Assembly (NCBI RefSeq): GCF_030161395.1
Contig: NZ_BSST01000001.1
Coordinates: forward strand, 3,410,001 to 3,474,000
Length of the DNA: 64,000 bases
Direction of reading: 5' to 3'
DNA from: Thalassotalea insulae
GTDB lineage: Bacteria > Pseudomonadota > Gammaproteobacteria > Enterobacterales > Alteromonadaceae
The notes below the pieces were generated by a model, which was not told where the DNA came from, did no database searches, and worked only from the letters and a program-made list of their open reading frames with translations. Numbering within the stretch: position 1 is the first letter of the stretch; the number at the start of each line of letters is the position of its first letter. Shown here piece after piece: positions 42,876-52,240 of the stretch. The position numbers were made by a program, and so were the translations under genes.

Positions 42876-43864
42876 AGCCAGCCGATAAGACCTTCATCGA
42901 CTAAAAAGACAAATCCACTACCTTTATAGAGGTATTCAACATAGACTTGAGTATCGTCCTCCGGACCAGGAATGGTATCGCACTCCATGTCTTGAAAATA
43001 AGAACTTCTTTCAATCCAAGATAAAGCAATTTCTGCTTGTAAGCGGTCGGACAGGTCATAGCCATGACTCTCTGTGGTATAGTTTTTTTCTGTCGCCCAA
43101 TCTTGCACTTGCTCTTGTATCTCGTCCAGTCGTAGTAAGGCTTTTCGCTGAAACTGCTTGTATTTGTCACTGCATTCTTCTTTGATAACAGAAAGTGAGT
43201 AGTCGATAAATCGCTCGTCCCAAAGCGCTAGCGACAACGGGGCAACATAAGCGACTACTCCGGAAACAGCCTGAGGATAAAAGCGTTTTAAGTAAGTGGC
43301 TGTCATGCCACCTTTACTTTTGCCAGTGGCAAGCCATTTATGTCCAAGTAGCGGGCTAAGCAGTTCAATGATCCGGTTATGATCGGCAGCAGCCTGTTCA
43401 ATAGTTAAATATTGCCAGTCAGGATTTTCCGGCGTAGAGCCCTTGAAATATCGGTGTTCTACTTCGATTTGATTCGCATCCAGCTCTGTGGTTAATTCTG
43501 TTAAGCGCAGTTGTTGCTCGCCTGGGAGGCCATAACCTTTCGTATTAAGCACCGCCGGTCGTTGGTTATCTTTGAGCAATAATCTGATATGTTGTTTGAA
43601 AGTTCCTAACGCTGGCGAGTCGTGGTTAATAGGTTGTTGTAGTAGCAGATAATAATAATCGTAACCGTCAATTGGACTTTGCTTTTGTTCGACTTCTGCG
43701 CCGCTAATTTGTTGCAATTTCTGCAGCATGGTTAGTTTAGGTTCTGTTATAACGGTAGAAGTATTTTTACTCTTGCTATCGTTACATCCGTTTAGCAAGA
43801 ATAATGCGCTAACGATTAATACGAACGCTGAGAGTTGCTTCATTGGAGGCATTAATTTCATCAT
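42512..43864 (-). CDS. S37-family (PS-10) serine aminopeptidase lipoprotein
   Basis: The 450-residue protein has a lipoprotein signal (FVLIVSALFLLNGCNDS). The alpha/beta-hydrolase nucleophile S183 lies in WLATGKSKGGMTATYLKRFY, and the PQAVSGVVAYVAPLS segment follows, both characteristic of the PS-10/tripeptidyl aminopeptidase S37 family. Candidate acid and histidine residues are D in YGEQDIFTAG and H in IEPGLHNISI. It should trim peptides outside the cytoplasm. Several Met codons (1, 2, 5, 8) could start it. Part of this gene is duplicated at 35346-35775. Confidence 0.82.
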   Translation of the reverse strand: MMKLMPPMKQLSAFVLIVSALFLLNGCNDSKSKNTSTVITEPKLTMLQKLQQISGAEVEQKQSPIDGYDYYYLLLQQPINHDSPALGTFKQHIRLLLKDNQRPAVLNTKGYGLPGEQQLRLTELTTELDANQIEVEHRYFKGSTPENPDWQYLTIEQAAADHNRIIELLSPLLGHKWLATGKSKGGMTATYLKRFYPQAVSGVVAYVAPLSLALWDERFIDYSLSVIKEECSDKYKQFQRKALLRLDEIQEQVQDWATEKNYTTESHGYDLSDRLQAEIALSWIERSSYFQDMECDTIPGPEDDTQVYVEYLYKGSGFVFLVDEGLIGWLPYHMQAAKELGNFAVPLSHIEDLLTFDVTDFKLNLLGQPMPEFHPEVMQDIYDWAQTEASELIMIYGEQDIFTAGAYPITTDPSRDTQLHIEPGLHNISITDLPEAAQSNIYSAITRWLQ

Positions 43865-43992
43865 AAATCACTTATGCTTATTTTTATTGATTGACAACTT
43901 AACTAAGTGCCGTTAAGTGCTCAATCAAATTAGCCTGAGGTTTTGATGATGTTTTAATGATTTCTTATTAATCAATGCGTTAGGATTTGTAT

Positions 43993-46092
43993 CTATTTCC
44001 CTTTTAGCTGCATAATGTCCCATTGGCCTAAAGGTTTTAAAGCAAAAACAGCATGATTAAGCGCTCGGGAGATGGCAAAGCCACCATGATAATTTGACGG
44101 CATCGGCCATAACTGACTATGGCTATTCTGAGCAAATGACCACCAATAAAGTCCAGCGCCTTGTTTACCATGCAGGTAGTAAATACCATCGTCAAACAGC
44201 CACCAGCTGAGAAAGTTTTCTTTACTAAAATCTGCTTGCAATAACGAGTGTTGCTCAGTATCTAAGTCGATACGCCATAGCCCGTCTTGATATTCTTTGG
44301 TGTAATAAAAATAACGGCCGTCTCGTGATTCATGACCACTAAATCCGCCATCTTGGGTAATTTTTGACATCGCTAGGGTGTCGCTGTTTAAACGCCAGAT
44401 ATTAAATTGACCATCTTTATCACTGCGTAAATAAACATGCTTAGGATGACGATATGACCAGGCAACAACATCCGCATAGATATCATCTGTGGTTAGCTTT
44501 TTATATTTGTTTTGCAATAAATCATAACGATATAAGGCATTGTTACTATGAAAAAGTAGGTAACGGTCATCTGATGACCAGCGAATGAGGGTTTGCTCTA
44601 GGTTTAGCTGAGCTGTTGACAATGGGTAGCTTTCACCTTTGGCATTGCGTAGCCAAATGCGATATTGACCACTGCGCCTTGAAATAAATGCCAGCTGTTT
44701 GCCATCGTTGGCGTATGCGGGGTTACGTTCATTTTGAGAAGAACCCCATGAAATTGGAGTTAACTGAGCATTTGCTTGCAGTGGCATGGCGCTTAGCTGA
44801 TATCGGCCTTGATCGCTGACATAAAGTAGTTGTTCTTTTGTGGTAGAAAAGTACGCTTCTTTAATTTGGTTTTCACTGCTAAAGCCTAAAGGAATGTTGT
44901 GTGAGTTTAGGTCGGTTAATTTTAACTGATTACCGCTGACATAGAGTAATTGTTTGCCGTCTCTTGCCCAGCTTAAGCTTGGGATAAAGCTATGCCCTGA
45001 GATGATTTTATGCTGTTTTTGCTCTGCGATATCATAGAGATAAATATCGCTGTACTCCCATTGAAAATGTCGCAATAAAGCCAATTGACGGCCATCCGGC
45101 GAAGCTGCTATCGCATAAATATTACTCAGTTGCGGTAATGCTAGTTGCCTTTTATCGGTTTTCTCTGCTGCCAACGATACGAGCTTTAATTCACTACTGT
45201 TAGCTAAATTTCTGCCATTATGAAATACCCAGTAAAGGCTATGGTTTAATTGACTGTAGCTCAGCTGACGTACTGGATTAGTTCCGCAATCAGTAATCAG
45301 TTTGTTAAACAGCAGCTGTTTGCTAGCTGGGTCGAATTGGTATTGTTTTAGTATGCACTGATGATTTTCAAACTCGGCGATAATGATATGATTTGATTCT
45401 CCAAGCCAGGTATAAGCACTGATAACTGCTTGGCTAGACCAAACTTTATAAGGTTTTCCTTCGCTTGATTGTTGCATAAATAATTGATATTTATTTGATT
45501 TCACATCCAGATGGAGATAACTGAACCATTGGTCTTCCATTGCATATTTTGGCATCCACTCACTGTCTGGCATTGCACTAACGGGCTCAACGGCACTTTT
45601 TGCGATGAACGGCTTGTTGTTGTTTGTCCCATGCCATGCCCAATAACCGGTTACTACAAGTAGCAAAGCACAAATAAGCATTAAGTAATGGTGGGGAGTA
45701 TTTGAAAACGTGCGCGCTTGTTTTTTTGGGCTGGTAGGGCTGCTCTCAAGCCTTTTTACCGTGGCAATCAGGCGATAGCCGCGTCTGGCGATAGTTTCTA
45801 TTATTTGATAGGGCTGTACGCTGTCGTCCATCGCTTTACGTAGTTGGCTGATCAGACGATTAATGGCATGCTCAGAGACTTGGATGTTTCCCCAGACATT
45901 AAGGCGGATCTCTTCTCTTGAGGTAACTTGATTGGCACGTGATGCTAGAAAACAAAGTAATTCGATGGCTTTGGGCTCTAGAGTCTGCACTTGTTGACCG
46001 TTAGTTATTCTGTTTAACGAACGGTCAACGATAAAATTGGCTACTTGGATATGGTAACCACTGAGATGAGTCGGTTCCTGGCTATATTGCAT
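43993..46092 (-). CDS. CadC-like regulator with TolB-type beta-propeller sensor
   Basis: The 699-residue protein has an N-terminal OmpR-type winged helix (about 15-112: LEPKAIELLCFLASRANQVT, ETIARRGYRLIA), a single membrane helix (about 134-152, LMLICALLLVVTGYWAW) and a large extracytoplasmic region of TolB/PD40-like propeller repeats (ASPDGRQLALLRHFQWEYSD, AYANDGKQLAFISRRSGQYR, WSSDDRYLLFHSNNALYRYD). It is a one-component membrane regulator whose input domain is a propeller. The target may be the S37 peptidase gene, next downstream on the same strand. Confidence 0.87.
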   Translation of the reverse strand: MQYSQEPTHLSGYHIQVANFIVDRSLNRITNGQQVQTLEPKAIELLCFLASRANQVTSREEIRLNVWGNIQVSEHAINRLISQLRKAMDDSVQPYQIIETIARRGYRLIATVKRLESSPTSPKKQARTFSNTPHHYLMLICALLLVVTGYWAWHGTNNNKPFIAKSAVEPVSAMPDSEWMPKYAMEDQWFSYLHLDVKSNKYQLFMQQSSEGKPYKVWSSQAVISAYTWLGESNHIIIAEFENHQCILKQYQFDPASKQLLFNKLITDCGTNPVRQLSYSQLNHSLYWVFHNGRNLANSSELKLVSLAAEKTDKRQLALPQLSNIYAIAASPDGRQLALLRHFQWEYSDIYLYDIAEQKQHKIISGHSFIPSLSWARDGKQLLYVSGNQLKLTDLNSHNIPLGFSSENQIKEAYFSTTKEQLLYVSDQGRYQLSAMPLQANAQLTPISWGSSQNERNPAYANDGKQLAFISRRSGQYRIWLRNAKGESYPLSTAQLNLEQTLIRWSSDDRYLLFHSNNALYRYDLLQNKYKKLTTDDIYADVVAWSYRHPKHVYLRSDKDGQFNIWRLNSDTLAMSKITQDGGFSGHESRDGRYFYYTKEYQDGLWRIDLDTEQHSLLQADFSKENFLSWWLFDDGIYYLHGKQGAGLYWWSFAQNSHSQLWPMPSNYHGGFAISRALNHAVFALKPLGQWDIMQLKGK

Positions 46093-46260
46093 CGAGCTTT
46101 AGACTTATTTTTATTATTTTAACAGAGAACTGATAGCAAGAGTGTACCCATTTAGCACCCATAAGTATCAATTATGTTAACTTATTGTTATTTATTATTG
46201 TGTCTTAAAGCAGTCAATCCATCAATATCCAGTTCTAAATACTCCTAATAATTAATCTTA

Positions 46261-47667
46261 CTAAGACCAGACGCCAGGCTCAGTTTTTCCCTGAATTTTC
46301 ACATCTTTCAGTGAAAACTCCATCGACTTGCCTTGTTTAAGTTTTGTTAAATAATCTTGTGTCAGGTTAACTATGGTTGGTGTCAGCAGGGTGATGGCGT
46401 AAATATTCACTAGCGTCATTAGCCCTAGTGCCATATCTGCAAGCCCCCACACTTGCTTTAACGTTGCGTTTGCGCCCCAAAACACCATGGCTAAGTAAAC
46501 GCCGGTATAGAGAGTGCGGCCTAGTTTATTGTCCAGTTTAAATAAATGCAGGTTACTTTCAGCGTATGCGTAATTGGCAACTACTGAAGTAAAGGCAAAT
46601 AATGAAATTGCTGCGGCGACAAAGTAATTTCCGCCTGAGCCCAAATGTACCGCCATGGCATCCTGGGTCATACCTATGCCTTCCATTTCGCCGCTGATAT
46701 TAAGGTTAGCCAATAAAATCACTACGGCAGTACAGCTACATAACACAATAGTATCAAGAAATACCCCTAACATTTGAACATAACCCTGAGCGACAGGGTG
46801 GTTAGGATATGGAGATGCACCTGCAGCAGCATGAGGGACACTGCCGGCACCGGCTTCATTTGAATATAAACCCCGTTGTACCCCATGTTTAATGGCGGCG
46901 CCTAATGCGCCAGCTCCTGCTTCATTTAAACCAAATGCTGAAGTAAAGATATCTACTAACATATCAGGTACTAGTTCAATATTGAGCAGTGTTATTATGA
47001 TGGCGGTGGCGACAAATGCCAGCCCCATAAAAGGCACGATCAGTTCGGCAAAACGGGCGATACTGCGCAGACCGCCAATAACGATACTGGCGGCAATCAC
47101 TACAATAACCGCACCGGAATAGATCGGGGAAATAGCAAAGGTATTATTTATGGCATCGGCGATAGTATTGGCTTGCATTGCGCTAAAAGTTAGGCCGTAG
47201 CCGAGAAACAGTGCCAGCGAAAAGCAAATGGCGAGCCAAGGTTTATTGAGGCCTGCGCGAATATAGTAAGCAGGGCCGCCGCGAAATTCTTTGTGTTCAT
47301 CCCGTACTTTATAGAGCTGGCCGAGCACACTTTCGGCAAAACCGGTCGCCATGCCTAACAATGCAATTATCCACATCCAGAAAATAGCACCGCTGCCACC
47401 TAAGGATATCGCCATGGCAACGCCGGCTAAATTACCGGTGCCAACCCGGGCAGAAAGCCCGGTACACAAAGCCTGAAATGAACTGATACCAGATTTGTTA
47501 GATTGGGTACTGCCTTTCATTACGGTAAACATATAGCGAAAGTGGCGTAGCTGAATAAGGCGCAGCTTGAATGAGAACCAGCAACCAGCAAACAGCAGCA
47601 AGTAAATGAGTATTTGTCCTTGCCCCCAGAGAATGTTGTTAATGGAACTTACAATATCATTAATCAT
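46261..47667 (-). CDS. Sodium:alanine symporter (AGCS family)
   Basis: The 468-residue inner-membrane protein has about 11 helices and AGCS signatures GTGNLAGVAMAISLGG, SNEAGAGSVPHAAA and GVFLDTIVLCSC. It imports a small amino acid (alanine, glycine or similar) with Na+. It follows the CtlX-like gene by 106 bases on the same strand, so it may serve uptake or exchange in the arginine/ornithine pathway; substrate is inferred from the family only. Confidence 0.92.
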   Translation of the reverse strand: MINDIVSSINNILWGQGQILIYLLLFAGCWFSFKLRLIQLRHFRYMFTVMKGSTQSNKSGISSFQALCTGLSARVGTGNLAGVAMAISLGGSGAIFWMWIIALLGMATGFAESVLGQLYKVRDEHKEFRGGPAYYIRAGLNKPWLAICFSLALFLGYGLTFSAMQANTIADAINNTFAISPIYSGAVIVVIAASIVIGGLRSIARFAELIVPFMGLAFVATAIIITLLNIELVPDMLVDIFTSAFGLNEAGAGALGAAIKHGVQRGLYSNEAGAGSVPHAAAGASPYPNHPVAQGYVQMLGVFLDTIVLCSCTAVVILLANLNISGEMEGIGMTQDAMAVHLGSGGNYFVAAAISLFAFTSVVANYAYAESNLHLFKLDNKLGRTLYTGVYLAMVFWGANATLKQVWGLADMALGLMTLVNIYAITLLTPTIVNLTQDYLTKLKQGKSMEFSLKDVKIQGKTEPGVWS

Positions 47668-47773
47668 CTGCTTACCTTTTGGTTGATGGAACTTGATGCC
47701 GGTTATATCTAGTTGATTGAGTCTCGATTGTTATACATACTTGATGTTTTGCTTAGCAGTTGTCAAATTTTGT

Positions 47774-48694
47774 TCAGCGTTTGGCTAAATGAATACCGGC
47801 TAACATGCAACGCACAGAACCTCCTGCGGTTTCAATGGCTGATACATCTAACGGCATCAAGGTGACACTTTGTGCTAATTGTGTTTTCTGAGCCGTTGTT
47901 AGTGCGGCATAAGCAGTAGCTGAAAGTGCCAGAATGCGCCCGGAACTTCCTTGTAATTCAAGCGCATTACCACAAAATGCATTGATTTGTTGCTCGCTTA
48001 AGGCAATGATGCGTTTTCCTGACTGCTCGAAGCGTTGAATAATCTCAGCTTGGCGTTGTTGATCTTTGATCATCTCAAAACCAGCGATAACAAAATCATG
48101 GCCGATACACATTAGCACATTGGTGTGATAGATGGCGACGCCGTGCTTATCCTGGGCATCAAAAACTACAGGTTGAAAATTAAATTGATGACAAAACTCT
48201 AACAGGGCTTTTGAATGAACGCGTTTTGAACGGGCAACATAAGCGGTTTTCTCGATATGGTCTAATACCATAGCGCCAGTACCTTCGAGGTAAATATCCT
48301 GCGATTCTAGCGCGGAATAGTCAATAATATCTTGTACATGATACTGAGTTTTCAGTAATTCAATGACATCGCTTCGGCGTTCTTTGCGGCGATTTTTGGC
48401 ATACATAGGATAAATAACAACGCGGCCATCAGCATGGGTTGAAAACCAATTATTGGGAAATACCGAATCCGGCGTTTGCTCACCTTGGTCTTCAAAAAGA
48501 TGTACTTTAACCCCTGCGGCGGTTAGCTGCTCGCTTGCTTGCGTTAGCTGTTGATAGGCTTTTCGGCTTACTATTGCTTTATCAAGTTGAGCCTTTGTTT
48601 GAAAGTGATTGTCTTGTTTGGTTTCTTCATTAGGAAAAAAATGATGTGGACGTATCATGACAACGGCTGATGGTGCTTGTGGACAAAATAACAT
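47774..48694 (-). CDS. ctlX: CtlX-like citrulline/arginine hydrolase (guanidino-modifying superfamily)
   Basis: The 306-residue protein of the amidinotransferase/arginine deiminase superfamily shows MIRPHHFFPNEET, the substrate-binding FPNNWFSTHADGRVVIYPMY, EGTGAMVLDH, a catalytic His in YHTNVLMCIG and C296 in GGSVRCMLAGIHL. It is closest to the CtlX group. It would release a ureido or guanidino nitrogen, giving ornithine for the neighbouring cyclodeaminase. Its start is 12 bases after the ocd stop. Confidence 0.75.
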   Translation of the reverse strand: MLFCPQAPSAVVMIRPHHFFPNEETKQDNHFQTKAQLDKAIVSRKAYQQLTQASEQLTAAGVKVHLFEDQGEQTPDSVFPNNWFSTHADGRVVIYPMYAKNRRKERRSDVIELLKTQYHVQDIIDYSALESQDIYLEGTGAMVLDHIEKTAYVARSKRVHSKALLEFCHQFNFQPVVFDAQDKHGVAIYHTNVLMCIGHDFVIAGFEMIKDQQRQAEIIQRFEQSGKRIIALSEQQINAFCGNALELQGSSGRILALSATAYAALTTAQKTQLAQSVTLMPLDVSAIETAGGSVRCMLAGIHLAKR

Positions 48695-48706
48695 AATCTT
48701 TCTCCA

Positions 48707-49768
48707 TTACTCTGACATCATGGCTAAGCCATATAAATCTTTGGGGTTACTTGGGTTAGCTAACAACTCAAGTGAGCGATATAGATCATATTTGTGGGCC
48801 AGTTGGTAGACATACCTTAAGGCGGAAAAGTCTTCAATAGCGAAGCCGACACCATCAAAAATGGTTAGCTGGTTTTCATCTTCCCGACCGGGTTGCTGCT
48901 GATTAATAACGCGATGAAGTTCTGTCACAGGAGAGTTAGCGGCAAGTTGCTGAATATCACCTTCGATTCGTGTTTGTGCTTCGTACTCGACAAAGATGTC
49001 GGCACGCCTTAACAGTTTTGCTTCTAGCTCTGTTTTACCTGGGCAGTCACCACCGATGGCGTTGATATGTACGCCGTCTGCTACTTGTTCGTTGGTTAAA
49101 ATGGTGGCATTTCGTTTATCAGCCGTGCATGTAGTAATGATGTTGGCATTGATCAATGCTTGATCTATCGATTGGCACGCGACAATCTCTAAATCTTTAC
49201 CTGCAAGATTCTTCTGACATTTAGCGACTGCTTCGGGGTCAATATCATATAAACGTATTTTGTTAATGCCAAGTACAGTGCTAAATGCGATAACCTGAAA
49301 TTCGGATTGGGCGCCGCAACCTATCATCGCCATGGTAGAGGCATTTTTGGGTGCTAAGTATTTTGCTGCCATAGCTGATGTCGCAGCGGTTCTTAATGCG
49401 GTTAATATCGTCATTTCTGATAGCAGTAGCGGGTAACCTGTAGCAACATTCGATAATACGCCAAATGCGGTAACGGTTTGCAATCCCGACATTGGGTTTT
49501 TAGGGTGTCCGTTAACGTATTTAAAGCTGAACTGCTCAAGATCTCCGGTTGGCATCAGTTCAATAACACCATCAGGGGAGTGAGCTGCAAACCTCGGAGA
49601 CTTATTGAATAATCCCCAGCGTGAAAAGTCTTGCTCCAGATAACTGATTAAGCCGGTGATAAAGTTTTCAGTTCCGATGTGGCGCACTAGTTCCATCATT
49701 TGACTGACGCTGATAAATGCAACCTGAGAAGAGTTCTGCTGTTGAGCTGTGTTTGTGATTTGTACCAT
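48707..49768 (-). CDS. Ornithine cyclodeaminase
   Basis: The 353-residue enzyme of the ornithine cyclodeaminase/mu-crystallin family converts L-ornithine to L-proline and ammonia with NAD+. It has the Rossmann segment TMAMIGCGAQSEFQVIAF and IRLYDIDPEA, the N-terminal GLQTVTAFGVLSN loop and the C-terminal DGVGFAIEDFSALRYVY typical of genuine Ocd. It is the first gene of a unit with ctlX and probably the symporter, divergent from an Lrp-type regulator. Confidence 0.9.
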   Translation of the reverse strand: MVQITNTAQQQNSSQVAFISVSQMMELVRHIGTENFITGLISYLEQDFSRWGLFNKSPRFAAHSPDGVIELMPTGDLEQFSFKYVNGHPKNPMSGLQTVTAFGVLSNVATGYPLLLSEMTILTALRTAATSAMAAKYLAPKNASTMAMIGCGAQSEFQVIAFSTVLGINKIRLYDIDPEAVAKCQKNLAGKDLEIVACQSIDQALINANIITTCTADKRNATILTNEQVADGVHINAIGGDCPGKTELEAKLLRRADIFVEYEAQTRIEGDIQQLAANSPVTELHRVINQQQPGREDENQLTIFDGVGFAIEDFSALRYVYQLAHKYDLYRSLELLANPSNPKDLYGLAMMSE

Positions 49769-49948
49769 ATAGCGCTCTTTATGCTAAGTGCTTTTATCTA
49801 TCCTGGTGGACAGATAAAAAGTAAAACAATTGAATGATTAAACTCTATGTTAGCGAGTTTAGCTGTTAATCAAAATGCTAAAAAAATACAATAAATGTAT
49901 ATATTTTTATCAAACTGATAGGTTTTTATGTCAAAATGATATTTTGGT

Positions 49949-50407
49949 TTGAATTTTGGAACGTTAACGGTGAATAAACGAGTTTATCTTCATGATGCTG
50001 TTGATAAAGAGTTAGTGGCGATTTTGCGTAGTGATGCGCGGGCTTCTATCTCTAAACTGGCAAAATTGCTTAATGTCTCGCGTGGCACGGTACAAAATCG
50101 CTTAGACCGTTTAATCAGCTCGGGTGCTATTTTGGGCTTTACCGTCAGAGCACACAGTGAACTGGAAACGGATGTGATTAAAGCCATCATGATGATCGAA
50201 GTGGTTGGCAAATCAACCACCCAGGTAATTAACAAGTTACGCGGTATTCCTCAGCTTGAAAAACTCCATACCACTAATGGAGCCTGGGATCTGGTGGCGG
50301 AAATTTGCACTTCGGACTTATTAGAATTTGACCGGGTATTGCGTGATGTTCGTACTATTGATGGTGTACTTAATAGCGAAACCAGCATCTTGCTAAGTTC
50401 AGTGTAA
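49949..50407 (+). CDS. Lrp/AsnC-family transcription regulator
   Basis: The 152-residue protein has the N-terminal AsnC HTH (DKELVAILRSDARASISKLA, VSRGTVQNRLDRLISSGAI) and a C-terminal RAM domain (VIKAIMMIEVVGKSTTQVIN). The start is TTG 49949 or GTG 49970; neither has a strong ribosome site. It is divergent from ocd across 180 AT-rich bases and is probably the local regulator responding to ornithine, arginine or proline. Confidence 0.9.
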   Translation: MNFGTLTVNKRVYLHDAVDKELVAILRSDARASISKLAKLLNVSRGTVQNRLDRLISSGAILGFTVRAHSELETDVIKAIMMIEVVGKSTTQVINKLRGIPQLEKLHTTNGAWDLVAEICTSDLLEFDRVLRDVRTIDGVLNSETSILLSSV

Positions 50408-50439
50408 TGCTGTGCTAAATGTCCGAGGGTAGGACTTGG

Positions 50440-51723
50440 TTAGTTCGCGTTGTGGATTTCATTAGCAGCGCGAATGCCGGATGCTATTGCTCCTTGGATC
50501 CAGCCGTGAAAATTAGAGGCATGTTCGCCAGCAAAGTGAATTCGTCCCTCCACCAGTCCTATATACGCACTTAACGCTGAATCTTGTAAATTTGTTGGTG
50601 AGGCATAGGCCGAACCTGTCCATACTTCTTGTTGCCAGGAATGAATATGATTGGTGAGCAGGTAGGAATCTAGTTCAGGAAAAACATGTTGCCAGCGACT
50701 ATGAACATTGGCAATTTGCTGTTCAACGTCCATGGTATCTAATTCGGTTGCTGCCACGTCGCGTAAATAACTTTGAATGATGCCGCTGCTTTCACCGTTG
50801 TCCCAGGTTGGCTGCCAGATTTCTTCTGGCCAGTTGCTATCGCCCCAGCCGTTTAAATTATCCGCATGCCAAAAGCGCTGCGAGAACTGGCTGTAAAGTC
50901 GGGTTGAGTTGGTATAGTCGTATCCGCCATTGCTGGCTAAATGCTTTTCTTCTGATAGTGGCGGAGAAAAACTTATCTTAGTTAATACCGGCAAAGGAAC
51001 GGTACAAAGTACGCGATCTGCGATGAATTGTTGATCCTGCCCGGTAATGACTGTTACTTGATCATTTGTTTGTTGTATCAGCTCAACAGGAGATGAATAG
51101 TTAATATGCTCAGCTAACGCGTTAGAGAGTGCTAACGGCAGATTCGCCATGCCACCACGTATTTTGTAAAAATTGCTACGATTAACTGCACCAGGCCACG
51201 GCGGCTGATTAATGTGTTGCTCAGCGTCGATTAACGAAACGCTATTATCTTGCAGGTAAAAGTAATTATTGGTACTGGGGTAAAACGGATCTAAGGCAAG
51301 GGAAAAATGCTGCGCATAGGCGAGGGTGAGATTATGAGTTGAAGGAATGCGTGATGCACCTGCTTCGGCAAATTGCCCATTAGTAAACGGAGAAACTAGC
51401 GTGTGAACCCGTCCGCCAACACGCTCACGGGCTTCTAAAATAGTGACTGAATGACCCGCCCGCTGTAATTCATAACCTGCAATGAGTCCTGAGATACCAG
51501 CGCCGATGATCACTACCTGTTGTGGAGTCGAGGTGGTAGTTAATGTTCCTGGCGTATCGTTTGAATCTGTATCAGGCGGGATAACTACAGGTGTAGTGGC
51601 CGAGGTGGTTGCACTATCACCACAGCCGATAATTCCGGCACTGGCTAATAAGGAAAAGCCTTGTCTTAAGAATTTTCGTCGTGCCAGATTAATGCGAAAT
51701 AGCATATGGTTATTTTGCCGCAT
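50440..51723 (-). CDS. Tat-exported flavin monoamine oxidase-like protein
   Basis: The 427-residue FAD enzyme has a twin-arginine signal (ARRKFLRQGFSLLASAG) followed by a lipobox-like GIIGCGD, so it may be a Tat lipoprotein. The FAD motif is VVIIGAGISGLIAGYELQRA with GGRVHTL after it, and the C-terminal FAD segment is RIHFAGEHASNFHGWIQGA. It should oxidise an amine or amino acid in the periplasm. It is convergent with the Lrp regulator gene, stops 33 bases apart. Confidence 0.87.
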   Translation of the reverse strand: MRQNNHMLFRINLARRKFLRQGFSLLASAGIIGCGDSATTSATTPVVIPPDTDSNDTPGTLTTTSTPQQVVIIGAGISGLIAGYELQRAGHSVTILEARERVGGRVHTLVSPFTNGQFAEAGASRIPSTHNLTLAYAQHFSLALDPFYPSTNNYFYLQDNSVSLIDAEQHINQPPWPGAVNRSNFYKIRGGMANLPLALSNALAEHINYSSPVELIQQTNDQVTVITGQDQQFIADRVLCTVPLPVLTKISFSPPLSEEKHLASNGGYDYTNSTRLYSQFSQRFWHADNLNGWGDSNWPEEIWQPTWDNGESSGIIQSYLRDVAATELDTMDVEQQIANVHSRWQHVFPELDSYLLTNHIHSWQQEVWTGSAYASPTNLQDSALSAYIGLVEGRIHFAGEHASNFHGWIQGAIASGIRAANEIHNAN

Positions 51724-51804
51724 CTTGATGCAAGAGAAGTTGTTATTTAGTTAAAAGAATATGCAGAGAATGGTCATTAGGCAAACTATTGCTATTACGC
51801 ATGA

Positions 51805-51830
51805 TGAGGAGCAACAGCTGTTGCTCCTCA
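51805..51830. terminator. 26-base perfect palindrome after ydbL
   Basis: TGAGGAGCAACAG is followed at once by its exact complement CTGTTGCTCCTCA. It lies between ydbL and the amine oxidase gene, both on the minus strand, and is probably the terminator of ydbH-ynbE-ydbL, though it lacks a long T-run. Confidence 0.5.
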
Positions 51831-51855
51831 TAGACGTTATTTATTCGAGACAGGA

Positions 51856-52233
51856 CTATTTACTGACCCAGTTGCCGGATTTATCTTTGACTAATTGACC
51901 GCTTGGCGTTTTGCTAATGTTGTGCGCACCGGCTACCTTCTCTATTTCAGCCAGAGAAACTTGCTGCTTGGTTGCTAGTTTTTGGTAGATATTTTTGCGC
52001 TTGGCATTAATTTCATCGACTAGGTTTTTTGCTGCTGTATCTGCATCGGTTTTAATTAATCCTACATAGCCATTACTTTGTTCACCAGCTATTTTTTGTG
52101 CTTTTAGTGCGCCGATATCTGTCGCTATGGCATGTTGAGATAATAACAAGCTCGCTAAAGCTAGCATAATAATGGCATTTAGTTGCCAAAGTGATTTGAA
52201 TTGAAATATCTGAGTGATGTTGTTTGGCATCAT
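51856..52233 (-). CDS. ydbL: YdbL-family periplasmic protein
   Basis: The 125-residue protein has a signal peptide (about residues 17-37, LNAIIMLALASLLLSQHAIA) and the DUF1318/YdbL body (GALKAQKIAGEQSNGYVG, VNEI-like VDEINAKRKNIYQKLA). In E. coli YdbL modulates the YdbH-YnbE bridge that moves phospholipid between the membranes. It is the last gene of the ydbH-ynbE-ydbL set, 7 bases after ynbE. Confidence 0.88.
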   Translation of the reverse strand: MMPNNITQIFQFKSLWQLNAIIMLALASLLLSQHAIATDIGALKAQKIAGEQSNGYVGLIKTDADTAAKNLVDEINAKRKNIYQKLATKQQVSLAEIEKVAGAHNISKTPSGQLVKDKSGNWVSK

Positions 52234-52240
52234 AAGGCTC

